8,678 nt of DNA from CAZUQH01 sp964622465 (GTDB lineage Bacteria > CG03 > CAZUQH01). Below are positions 1 through 7,407 of this stretch, piece by piece. The translations under genes and the position numbers were made by a program. Under the pieces are notes generated by a model. That model was not told the DNA's origin, made no database searches, and worked only from the letters and a program-made list of their open reading frames with translations. Position 1 is the first letter of the stretch, and the number at the start of each line of letters is the position of its first letter. Where the stretch lies: contig CAZUQH010000045.1 of assembly GCA_964622465.1 (NCBI GenBank), forward strand, positions 1-8,678. Reading direction: 5' to 3'.

Positions 1-1
1 G

Positions 2-25
2 GTCTCCGCCGCGATGGAAAGATGA
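2..25 (+). CDS. Possible 3' end of an upstream gene (partial, cut by left edge)
   Basis: The frame beginning at base 2 reads VSAAMER and then TGA at 23-25. It would overlap the ATG at 22 as ATGA, the same junction seen between the two helicase genes at 2958-2961. That parallel suggests an upstream cotranscribed gene, but eight codons cannot be assigned to any family, and the frame may be meaningless. Function unknown. Confidence 0.25.
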   Translation, partial: VSAAMER

Positions 26-2961
26 AATCAGGGAATACAGAAATTCAGGAACCAAGCAGTATTCCGAAAACAGGCACTTCCGGTGGTCCGTATCTCGTGA
101 CAGGCGGGCCTGGCTCAGGTAAGACGCGACTCCTTGTCAGAGTTGCAAGTAGGGTCCTTGCAAGCGGGATACCGGTTGACCGTCTCCTCGTGCTGACTCA
201 CTCTAACCGTAATGCAGCAGTTATTTCCCAACTACTCGCTAGTTCACTCCCATCCGCTTACACGCAGCTACAGGTTTATGACTTCGCGGCGCTTGGCAAG
301 CGGCTTCTCAGGGACCATTACTACCTTCTAAATATCAGGCCAAATTTCCAGGTGCTTACGGACTTTGAAAGAAAGATAGTATTGAGGCATCTGTTATGGC
401 GGCCGCGGTTCCGGTTGAAGCATTTCGGCAGAGTCCAGAAGACAACAGGTTTCCTGGAAGAGGCTGGTGATACTCTTGACTCTATAAAACAGGCGGGTGT
501 GAAGCAGAATCTCACACGCACACAGTCAGGGAAGGACCTTGCCTTACTTTATGATGACTATGAACAGTTCCTGACAAAGAACAATTATCTTGATTTTCGT
601 GACCTTACGCTTAAAACTGTGGAGTTGCTTTCGCGAAATAAAAGTCTACTGGATGACCTCAGGCAAAAACTCACGTGGCTCCTTATGGATGAATTCGAGG
701 ATATGGACAGGAATGAATACGAGATTCTCCGGCTACTTGGCGCCGGACGGCGTGGTATTCTTATATGTCTTGGCGAAGATGAGGGAATTTATCGTTTTCG
801 CGGAGCTGATACACAAAGAAATGTCCAGCGTTTGCACTCCGACTTCCATGTCGTAGAAAAGAAGCTGCGTGTCCGCAGGGCTCCAGAACAGCGTGAGTTG
901 CTACGTGTAAGAAACCGCGCACAGGAAATGAGAGCAGTTGCAAAAACTCTTATGAAATGGAAGAGGAAATCTCCTCAAAGCCGATGGAGTGAAATGGCAG
1001 TTATTACGCGTGGCCTTGATTCAGACATTGGGGAACTAAAAGAGGTGCTCTGGGGGTATAAAATACCATCAGAAATACTTGGTGGTGCAGGATTTTTCCG
1101 CCAGCCGGAAATTGCAAGTTTATTGAGCGTTCTTCATATCATATGGAGTTCAAGTACCGCACAGGATGTGGACGACGACAAAGTTGCGCGAGCGCTAGCC
1201 ACTTGCGATTACAAAACAGGCAAGCCCTGGCTCAGTGAAGTGGAGATTGAAAGATTATGCAGCCGTGCATTAAGGAATAACCGTTCTCTGTGGTCTGAAA
1301 TCCGCGAGCAGTTACTTGAGCGTAAAGATAAACACAGTGGAGCAAGTGACAGTCCGTATATATCTCAGGAAACAAAGAGGTGCTTGAGAAAATTTCTTTC
1401 ACAGGTGCAAAAGATTCGCCAGCACATTGGTAGGATGACTGTAGAACAAATAGTTTATGAAGTATTATGGGAATTTGGATTCTTAAACAATGTGACAAAA
1501 TCGCTTAAACAGGATTATATAGCTGCTTCAAAGACAGCGAGGAATGTCAGGTACTTTTACGACGTCGCCTCCAGGTTTGCGCGGCTTATCGGTCAGGTAA
1601 GCGGTGGTATCCCTGATTTTAATGAATTTATGCTTCAGTTGAACGAGCTGGTAAATTCCTATGGTCGCGAGATTATGGTCACGTTCTCCAATTGCCAGGA
1701 TTCAGTTCAGATACTGACTGTCCATCAGGCAAAAGGTTTGTTTTTTAAGAATGTGATTATGCTTGACATGGTTGAAGGGGTATTCCCGAGAGAATTCCGT
1801 GAACCCTCAATACTCTCTTTAGGTGAGTATCGTCAACTTAATATCCTTCCAGAACCTGACCGGCAGGAATATTATCACCAGGAAACAAGGATGTTTGAGG
1901 TAGCATCAAGCCGTGCAATTGACAGAATAGTTTTTTTGGCGCCTGAGTCCGACCCGCGTGGTACTACACAAACTTTATCGCGGCCGGTTTCTTCTCTGTG
2001 TGAGAGGTTTCCCTGTATTGAAAGACAAACAAATGAAGAGTGTCTTTCGCCAGATGAACTGATGAGCGTTCATGAGGCGCTCCAATATGCTGCTTCAAGA
2101 AATGTGCTCGATGATTTGAGAGAAGTGCTTCCCTCTATATACGTACCACATATTAAAAAATCCACAGGTTCGCAGATTCTCAATGTCAGAGATTACGTTC
2201 CATATATTACTCCAAGCATGCTTAACACATATCAGGAGTGCCCGCAGAAATTCTATCATGAGTATATCCTGAGGATAGAGGCGCCACCAGATGGAGCAGC
2301 AATTGCGGGCACTTTGATTCACGGGATATTAAAAGAACTCCATATCATGTATCCAGGTGCGTTTGATAGGCATGCAGTTGAGGCAGCAATGGAAATAACA
2401 GAGCATATATGGAAGGATAAATCCAACGAGTTTCCGACTAAATACGAAAGCCAGTACTGGTACCAGCGTGTCCGTAATCAGCTTTCGGTATACCTGGAGT
2501 ATGAAAAAACCCGCCAGAGGGATGTAAGGGAGTGCGAGTACAGTATAAGTTTTAATTTAGGTGATATCCCGCTAAAATGCCGGCTCGACCGAATTGATGC
2601 TCTACCAGGCGGTGGAATAGAGATAATTGACTACAAGTCAGGCAAATTTTCATGGAAGACCCCGAAGACCGTCCTTGCTCACGGAGCGAATGACCTCTTG
2701 CAGTTACCTGCATATTTCTGGGCACTTAAAGAAAGCAATACAGAATATAAAGATGTGCAAAAGATTACTTTCTGGGCGCTGAAAAATGAAAAGCCGGTTA
2801 CAGTGGATATAACAGAGGATACACTTGATGAGTTGCGCCGGCAGCGCGACATACTGAAAAAGCTGTGCTTAAAAATATTCTCCGGTGATTTTTCTGTTTC
2901 CGAAAAAAAGCAATGCTGGGGTTGCCCATACCAGAATATCTGTCCCGAGGCGTTGAGATGA
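22..2961 (+). CDS. UvrD-like motor (degenerate) with C-terminal Fe-S PD-(D/E)XK nuclease; AddB/AdnA-like subunit
   Basis: Predicted 979-residue cytoplasmic subunit of a double-strand-break resection helicase-nuclease. The N-terminal motor has Walker A GGPGSGKT (28-35), motif Ia near 56-70, Walker B MDEFED (222-227), motif III GEDEGIYRFRGA (251-262), motif V TVHQAKGLFF (566-575) and motif VI with VASSRA (627-632). Against UvrD consensus, the glutamines of motifs II (DEYQD) and III (DDQSIY) are both Glu, motif IV NYRS reads RVRR, and motif V GLEF reads GLFF, so ATPase or translocation activity may be weak. The nuclease domain (about 728-979) shows the QECP cysteine (C740), H767, D856, IIDYKSGK (D870, K872), Q894, and C965-x2-C968-x5-C974. 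These are the residues expected for a metal-dependent nuclease stapled by a 4Fe-4S cluster, as in AddB. Its stop overlaps the next gene by ATGA. No clear ribosome site precedes ATG 22, and the frame stays open to base 1, so the true start could lie outside the window. A lone UvrD/RecB-family protein is the alternative, but the paired neighbour argues against it. Confidence 0.9.
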   Translation: MKSGNTEIQEPSSIPKTGTSGGPYLVTGGPGSGKTRLLVRVASRVLASGIPVDRLLVLTHSNRNAAVISQLLASSLPSAYTQLQVYDFAALGKRLLRDHYYLLNIRPNFQVLTDFERKIVLRHLLWRPRFRLKHFGRVQKTTGFLEEAGDTLDSIKQAGVKQNLTRTQSGKDLALLYDDYEQFLTKNNYLDFRDLTLKTVELLSRNKSLLDDLRQKLTWLLMDEFEDMDRNEYEILRLLGAGRRGILICLGEDEGIYRFRGADTQRNVQRLHSDFHVVEKKLRVRRAPEQRELLRVRNRAQEMRAVAKTLMKWKRKSPQSRWSEMAVITRGLDSDIGELKEVLWGYKIPSEILGGAGFFRQPEIASLLSVLHIIWSSSTAQDVDDDKVARALATCDYKTGKPWLSEVEIERLCSRALRNNRSLWSEIREQLLERKDKHSGASDSPYISQETKRCLRKFLSQVQKIRQHIGRMTVEQIVYEVLWEFGFLNNVTKSLKQDYIAASKTARNVRYFYDVASRFARLIGQVSGGIPDFNEFMLQLNELVNSYGREIMVTFSNCQDSVQILTVHQAKGLFFKNVIMLDMVEGVFPREFREPSILSLGEYRQLNILPEPDRQEYYHQETRMFEVASSRAIDRIVFLAPESDPRGTTQTLSRPVSSLCERFPCIERQTNEECLSPDELMSVHEALQYAASRNVLDDLREVLPSIYVPHIKKSTGSQILNVRDYVPYITPSMLNTYQECPQKFYHEYILRIEAPPDGAAIAGTLIHGILKELHIMYPGAFDRHAVEAAMEITEHIWKDKSNEFPTKYESQYWYQRVRNQLSVYLEYEKTRQRDVRECEYSISFNLGDIPLKCRLDRIDALPGGGIEIIDYKSGKFSWKTPKTVLAHGANDLLQLPAYFWALKESNTEYKDVQKITFWALKNEKPVTVDITEDTLDELRRQRDILKKLCLKIFSGDFSVSEKKQCWGCPYQNICPEALR
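2946..2950 (+). promoter_or_regulatory. Ribosome binding site deciding the start of the second helicase gene
   Basis: CGAGG lies 7 nt before ATG 2958 and inside the end of the upstream gene. It favours ATG 2958 over the earlier in-frame ATG at 2913. The stretch from 2913 only re-reads, in another frame, the conserved cysteine region of the upstream protein. Together with the ATGA overlap it indicates translational coupling. Confidence 0.6.
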
Positions 2962-5900
2962 GCGTGAAAAAAATCCTAAAAGAACCGGGCGGGTTGGTTC
3001 TTGTCCGTGCAGGAGCAGGCACTGGCAAGACAAAACTTCTTATTGAGTATTATTTAGCAGTGCTGGATAAGCTTTTACAAGAACACTTCAATATAGAGGA
3101 CGCCTTGCAGAGTATTCTCGCAGTGACTTTTACGAACCGCGCTGCAGACGAAATGCTCGAACGTGTGACAAAAACGCTTCAGCAGCGTGGTGTATCAGAC
3201 GCCCAGCACGTCGCATCATTTGCTGAGGTATCCACGATAGATGCATTTTGTGCGAAGTGCTTGAGGAAATACGCGCCGCTCATCGGGCTCGACTCTGATT
3301 TTCAGATAATTGATGGGATCGGTGCGCGGTTACTCTTTGATTCTGTATTTGAGCGGCTTTGCGAAGAAAATTCCCTGCCATACATCGATTCGGATTACGC
3401 GCTGAGCACTTTCAAAGACAGTTCGTGGAATACGATTTGCGCTTTGAAGTCCCGGCTCATACTGGAAAAAGACATACCAAATCTGCTTGGAAACACAGTT
3501 TATGCAGAGTTTCTTGGTGCGGTTTATGCTGCGTATGACAGAGAGTTGCTGATAGGTGGCAAACTGGATTTTGGCGGGCTGCTCGTTATGCTGCACAAAC
3601 TAATAGCAGGATTTCCTGCCGCTACGGTAGAGCTGAAGAGAAAATACCGCTACGTACTTGTAGACGAGTATCAGGATACTACTGAAGCGCAGGACATGTG
3701 TTTACGTGAGATATCCGGGGACAATTACTTTGTTGTTGGTGATTTCAATCAGTCGATTTATGCGTTCCGCGGCGCACAGCCGGATAGCATCCGGCAGATG
3801 GAAAGCAATTCCAGCACCAGAACGATATCGCTTGTCAGGAATTTCCGCTCTGACACAAGAATACTAAAAGTTGTAAACCGTGCTTTCCAGGATAAATTAT
3901 GGAAATATGAACCCCTTGCAGCAAGGGACAATGCAGGAGAAGGCGAGTGTGGAATAATATTAGCTCCTGACGCCGAGGAAGAACCGCGTTTGGTTGCGCG
4001 TAAAATCCTCGGGTTGATTGATTCTGATGGAGTTCCTGCCGAAGAGATAGCGATACTCTTAAGAGAAGTAAGAAACGAAGCGCGGCGTTACGAAGACGCT
4101 CTTCGTGAGCAGGAAATTGAATTTATATCAGCTGGCGCTAGCGGATTCTTTGACAGGCCAGAGATAAAAGACATAGTTGCAATACTCGGCATGCTGGATA
4201 ATCCTTTTCGCCAGGACTACATCGTGCGTGCCGCACTGTCACCTGCATTCGGGCTGGGAGACGATGCTATCGCAGCACTTTCAAACAGACTGGAGGGTCC
4301 AGAATCAAACGAAGAACACGTCAGAAGGAGACGTATTACTCATTACGACGCGCTTGAACGGATGAATGAATTGAGTAATTTGAACGCTGAACAAAGCCGT
4401 CTCGCGGACCGTTTCCGCTCGTTCATAGCAAAATTTCTTCTGAGGAAGAGAAGCATACGCCTGACCACCCTTATAAGAGAGGTGCTGGTTGAGTCGGGTT
4501 ATGAACTTGCAGTTTGTAGCTATCCTGCTGGTGAGCGTCGTCGCCGGCTCGCAAACCTTGAAAAATTTCTGGAAATAGCGCGCAGTTTCCAGCAGGACTC
4601 AGGTTCACCAGACCTTAAAAGTTTCATGAAATATATAGATGCGATAGTAAATAACCCATCCCTTGCTGAAAGTGAAGCGGATGTTGGTAGCACACGTGGA
4701 GCAGTACGTATTATGTCAATACACCAGGCAAAAGGGCTGGAATTTTCGGTGGTATTTATTGGTGAGTTGAGACCGCGTAAATTTCCTGACACAAGAGTCA
4801 GGGGAACCCCGTTCCTGGTCACGGACGAAGGGCTGATTATAGAGACTGATGAGAACAAGAAAAAAATAACCCAAGACGAAAAGAAAAAACGTCTGGAGGA
4901 GGAATGGCGTTTGTTTTACGTTGCGTCCACAAGAGCAAAGCACAAGCTTTATTTTTGTGGTGTGCCAGATAGAGATAGCCGTGGTAAAGAGAAACTAAGT
5001 GATTTCCTAGCAGTATTTCTGGAGCCAAACGCCGACGAGAACGGCTGGCAGGTTAAAGAACATTTTAGAGACCTGGTCACTCTGGATGGTAATATAGGCC
5101 TTTATGGCCGTAATAATCAGATACGCGAAACATTCCTGTCCAGCGACACAAGTCATGATAGTCAAAAGGAATCGTCATCTGTTGACGTGAAGGCGCTAAA
5201 GAGAAAAGTAAAGGAGCTCTTACAGCAAGAGCAAGCAGTTACCAGTGATATTATGCCGTCAGATATGATGGAATTTACCACAACCAGTTTGAGCACCTAC
5301 GCGCAATGCCCTCTGAAATACCAGTATCGTTACGTTCTTGGTATGCCGCCAAATCCCGGACTAAAGCCGCGTGAAACCCCGGAAGATGGTCTTGAGCCAG
5401 GACTCTTCGGGACACTTGTCCATCGTCTTCTGGAGGAATATTTTAGAGAGAAAAAGTTTGGCACGGTATGGACAAAGAAGAAAATAAAGGAGAAATTCGC
5501 TTCACTCGCGGTGAGCTCAGGAGTTAATCAGGAAAAGTTAAAGTCAATTTTCCTGCCGGAAGTCGAGCAAATAGCAGAATGGTTTGTTGGTTCAGAATAT
5601 GATATTCCTGCAGATGCGGTAATGTATCTGGAACAGCCATTTGCAATCAGAGTAGATGGCTATCCTGTGAAGGGAACTATAGACAGGGTAGACAGGACCG
5701 GTGGCCGTATCCAGATAGTGGACTACAAGACCAGCCGTATTAGTAAAAGTTCTGAATTCAACCTTCAGATGAACGTTTACAGGTATGCAGTGGAAAGTGT
5801 CTTTGGGGTGAAGGTTTCCGGCCAGTTATTGCTTTTCTTGAGAGACAAAAAAGGTATCTCCGTTAAAGCCGACCCACATATCTATGAGCAGATACAGAGC

Positions 5901-6047
5901 ATAATACACGGGATTGTAGGCACGGGCTTGCCCGTGCAGACAGGAAACAGCGAGTTCAAGGCAGCCCCTGGCTCTCACTGCTGGCAGTGTGACTTCCGCC
6001 TTTTCTGTCCGTATGCTCCAAAGAAACAAACTACGTCTTCACAATAG
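2958..6047 (+). CDS. UvrD-family helicase (intact motor) with C-terminal Fe-S PD-(D/E)XK nuclease; AddA/AdnB-like subunit
   Basis: Predicted 1029-residue ATP-driven 3'-5' DNA translocase fused to a RecB-family nuclease, the probable lead motor of a heterodimer with the gene upstream. All SF1A motifs look intact: Walker A RAGAGTGKT (17-25), Ia AVTFTNRAADEM (55-66), II VDEYQDT (235-241), III GDFNQSIYAFRGA (261-273), IV NFRS (295-298), V SIHQAKGLEF (587-596) and VI FYVASTRAKHKL (653-664). A polar, poorly conserved linker (about 695-770) leads to the nuclease. There C784, H823, D909 (GTIDR), IVDYKTS (D922, K924), Q937 and C1008-x2-C1011-x5-C1017 are visible, so this subunit too should carry a 4Fe-4S cluster. 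B. subtilis AddA lacks that cluster, which makes a plain AddA assignment imperfect. The length is close to the roughly 1,050-1,100 residues of mycobacterial AdnA and AdnB. No N-terminal Q motif precedes Walker A. Residues about 986-995 are encoded by a palindromic repeat and look inserted. The gene stops 8 bp from the convergent glmM. Confidence 0.93.
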   Translation: MSVKKILKEPGGLVLVRAGAGTGKTKLLIEYYLAVLDKLLQEHFNIEDALQSILAVTFTNRAADEMLERVTKTLQQRGVSDAQHVASFAEVSTIDAFCAKCLRKYAPLIGLDSDFQIIDGIGARLLFDSVFERLCEENSLPYIDSDYALSTFKDSSWNTICALKSRLILEKDIPNLLGNTVYAEFLGAVYAAYDRELLIGGKLDFGGLLVMLHKLIAGFPAATVELKRKYRYVLVDEYQDTTEAQDMCLREISGDNYFVVGDFNQSIYAFRGAQPDSIRQMESNSSTRTISLVRNFRSDTRILKVVNRAFQDKLWKYEPLAARDNAGEGECGIILAPDAEEEPRLVARKILGLIDSDGVPAEEIAILLREVRNEARRYEDALREQEIEFISAGASGFFDRPEIKDIVAILGMLDNPFRQDYIVRAALSPAFGLGDDAIAALSNRLEGPESNEEHVRRRRITHYDALERMNELSNLNAEQSRLADRFRSFIAKFLLRKRSIRLTTLIREVLVESGYELAVCSYPAGERRRRLANLEKFLEIARSFQQDSGSPDLKSFMKYIDAIVNNPSLAESEADVGSTRGAVRIMSIHQAKGLEFSVVFIGELRPRKFPDTRVRGTPFLVTDEGLIIETDENKKKITQDEKKKRLEEEWRLFYVASTRAKHKLYFCGVPDRDSRGKEKLSDFLAVFLEPNADENGWQVKEHFRDLVTLDGNIGLYGRNNQIRETFLSSDTSHDSQKESSSVDVKALKRKVKELLQQEQAVTSDIMPSDMMEFTTTSLSTYAQCPLKYQYRYVLGMPPNPGLKPRETPEDGLEPGLFGTLVHRLLEEYFREKKFGTVWTKKKIKEKFASLAVSSGVNQEKLKSIFLPEVEQIAEWFVGSEYDIPADAVMYLEQPFAIRVDGYPVKGTIDRVDRTGGRIQIVDYKTSRISKSSEFNLQMNVYRYAVESVFGVKVSGQLLLFLRDKKGISVKADPHIYEQIQSIIHGIVGTGLPVQTGNSEFKAAPGSHCWQCDFRLFCPYAPKKQTTSSQ
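5914..5938 (+). repeat. REP-like GTAG-headed palindrome inside a coding sequence
   Basis: GTAG (5916-5919) is followed by a perfect inverted repeat: GCACGGGC (5920-5927), TT, GCCCGTGC (5930-5937). The 25 bp match 8290-8314 with only two mismatches. The element lies in frame in the nuclease domain of the second helicase gene and encodes roughly IVGTGLPVQ. There the protein has 9 more residues than its upstream paralogue between a conserved Ile and the Phe that sits 8 residues before the CxxC. A GTAG tetranucleotide at the foot of a hairpin is the hallmark of REP elements mobilised by RAYT (Y1) transposases. No such transposase is in the window, so the class assignment is inference. Confidence 0.65.
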
Positions 6048-6055
6048 AGAGTGCA

Positions 6056-7405
6056 TTAATTCAACTTCTTTTTGACGACTTCAGCAATTTTTGTTGCGAG
6101 CCCTCTGGTTTTTTCTATCGTCGGTCCTTCTACCATAACTCTGCACATAGGTTGTGTGCCTGAATATCTAACAAGCACCCTTCCTTTGGTACCAAGTTCT
6201 TTTTCCGCTTCTTCAATTGCTCTAGTTATCTCCGCTATGCCTTTTAAGTCCGGTTTGCTTTTTACGTCCACGTTTATCAAAGTCTGAGGGAAGCTTTTCA
6301 TAACTTTTGAAAGCTCAAAAAGAGTTTTCTTTCTTTTTTGCATGATTGCAAGAAGCTGAAGCGCAGTAATCAATCCATCTCCGGTCGTATGATACTCTGA
6401 AAATATTATGTGCCCGGAATCTTCTCCGCCAATGACCGCTCCATTTTTCAGCATCTCTTCAAGCACGTATCTATCTCCGACTTTTGACTGTACGTGTTTT
6501 ATCCCCATTCCCTTCAGTGCGACAGAGAGGCCAAGATTACTCATAACCGTGGATACGACTACGTTGTTTCTCAGGGTTTGCTCCTCTTTCATATTCTTTG
6601 CGCAGATTGCAAGAACTGTATCCCCACTTATAATATTCCCTTTTTCATCGACAGAAATCAATCTATCTCCGTCGCCATCAAATGCAAGTCCAATATCTGC
6701 TTTGTTCTTGACAACTTCTTCACTGAGTTGCTCAGGATGGAGGGAGCCGCAGTTAAGATTTATATTTTTTCCGTCTGGTTCTGCGTTGATAGAAATAACC
6801 TCTGCTCTCATTTCTTTGAATATAGTCGGTGCAACTTTGTACGTTGCTCCATTTGCACAATCGAGGACAATTTTTACTCCTTCAAGGTCCAGGTTCTTTG
6901 GGAAAGTATGCTTCAGGAAAACTATGTATCTGCCGAGTGCGTCTGTTTCCCGGAAAGCACGGCCAATTTCCTCTGGAGAAGAAACTAAATTTTGAAGCGT
7001 TTTTGAAAACACCAACTCTTCAATTTCAAGTTCCTGTTTATCAGATAACTTAAAACCCTGTTTGGAGAATATTTTTATTCCATTGTCATCAAATGGATTA
7101 TGAGATGCAGAAATAATGATTCCACAATCTGCATCCATATTATTTGTTATAAAAGCTATCCCCGGGGTCGGCATAGGACCTACCAGTATTACGTCGGCAC
7201 CCATTGAAGAAATTCCGGATGCAAGCGCGCTTTCAAGCATATATCCAGAGAGCCGCGTATCTTTACCTATAACGATTTTTTGTCTGTGCCCCTTTTTTCT
7301 TAGCACGCAGGCAACAGCCTGGCCAATTTGCATTGCCATTTCGGATGTCATTGGATGTTTGTTTACAACTCCTCTTATTCCATCAGTCCCAAATAATTTT
7401 CCCAT
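6056..7405 (-). CDS. glmM: Phosphoglucosamine mutase GlmM
   Basis: Cytoplasmic enzyme interconverting glucosamine-6-phosphate and glucosamine-1-phosphate on the way to UDP-GlcNAc for peptidoglycan and lipopolysaccharide. The 449 residues match the usual GlmM length. It opens with KLFGTDGIRG (3-12). The phosphoserine loop SASHNP is at 99-104, with Ser101 as the expected phosphorylated residue. The metal-binding loop DGDGDR is at 243-248, the sugar-specificity loop GGEDSGH at 326-332, and the C-terminal phosphate-binding loop RYSGTQP at 413-419. The last usually reads SGTEP, so Q418 is a small departure. Start ATG is at 7405, led by GGAGAGG and only 2 bp after the upstream stop, so it is probably translated as the second gene of an operon. 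The order fits, because the upstream product is an acetyltransferase predicted to act on GlmM's product. No repeats or frameshifts are seen. Other phosphohexomutases are less likely given the GlmM-like active-site loop and length. Confidence 0.97.
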   Translation of the reverse strand: MGKLFGTDGIRGVVNKHPMTSEMAMQIGQAVACVLRKKGHRQKIVIGKDTRLSGYMLESALASGISSMGADVILVGPMPTPGIAFITNNMDADCGIIISASHNPFDDNGIKIFSKQGFKLSDKQELEIEELVFSKTLQNLVSSPEEIGRAFRETDALGRYIVFLKHTFPKNLDLEGVKIVLDCANGATYKVAPTIFKEMRAEVISINAEPDGKNINLNCGSLHPEQLSEEVVKNKADIGLAFDGDGDRLISVDEKGNIISGDTVLAICAKNMKEEQTLRNNVVVSTVMSNLGLSVALKGMGIKHVQSKVGDRYVLEEMLKNGAVIGGEDSGHIIFSEYHTTGDGLITALQLLAIMQKRKKTLFELSKVMKSFPQTLINVDVKSKPDLKGIAEITRAIEEAEKELGTKGRVLVRYSGTQPMCRVMVEGPTIEKTRGLATKIAEVVKKKLN

Positions 7406-7407
7406 TT

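Noticed and set aside
145..173. TTGCAA repeated on both sides of GTAGGGTCC near the start of the first gene
   Set aside because: TTGCAA is self-palindromic, so two copies trivially form an inverted repeat. No hairpin follows the GTAG, and it encodes ordinary motor-domain sequence.
2913..2957. Upstream in-frame ATG for the second helicase gene
   Set aside because: The extra 15 residues re-read the cysteine region of the preceding gene in another frame. ATG 2958 has a GAGG site at 7 nt and an ATGA overlap.
5216..5232. Inverted repeat GCTCTT/AAGAGC inside the second helicase gene
   Set aside because: Only 6 bp in the polar linker, with no GTAG foot and no second copy. Consistent with chance in Lys/Glu/Gln-rich coding sequence.
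6408..6995. Long open frames opposite glmM (195 and 164 residues, plus 7116-7454)
   Set aside because: They are antisense to a gene with all catalytic motifs intact. Their translations are Ser/Pro/Ile-rich with no recognisable domain and no ribosome site.
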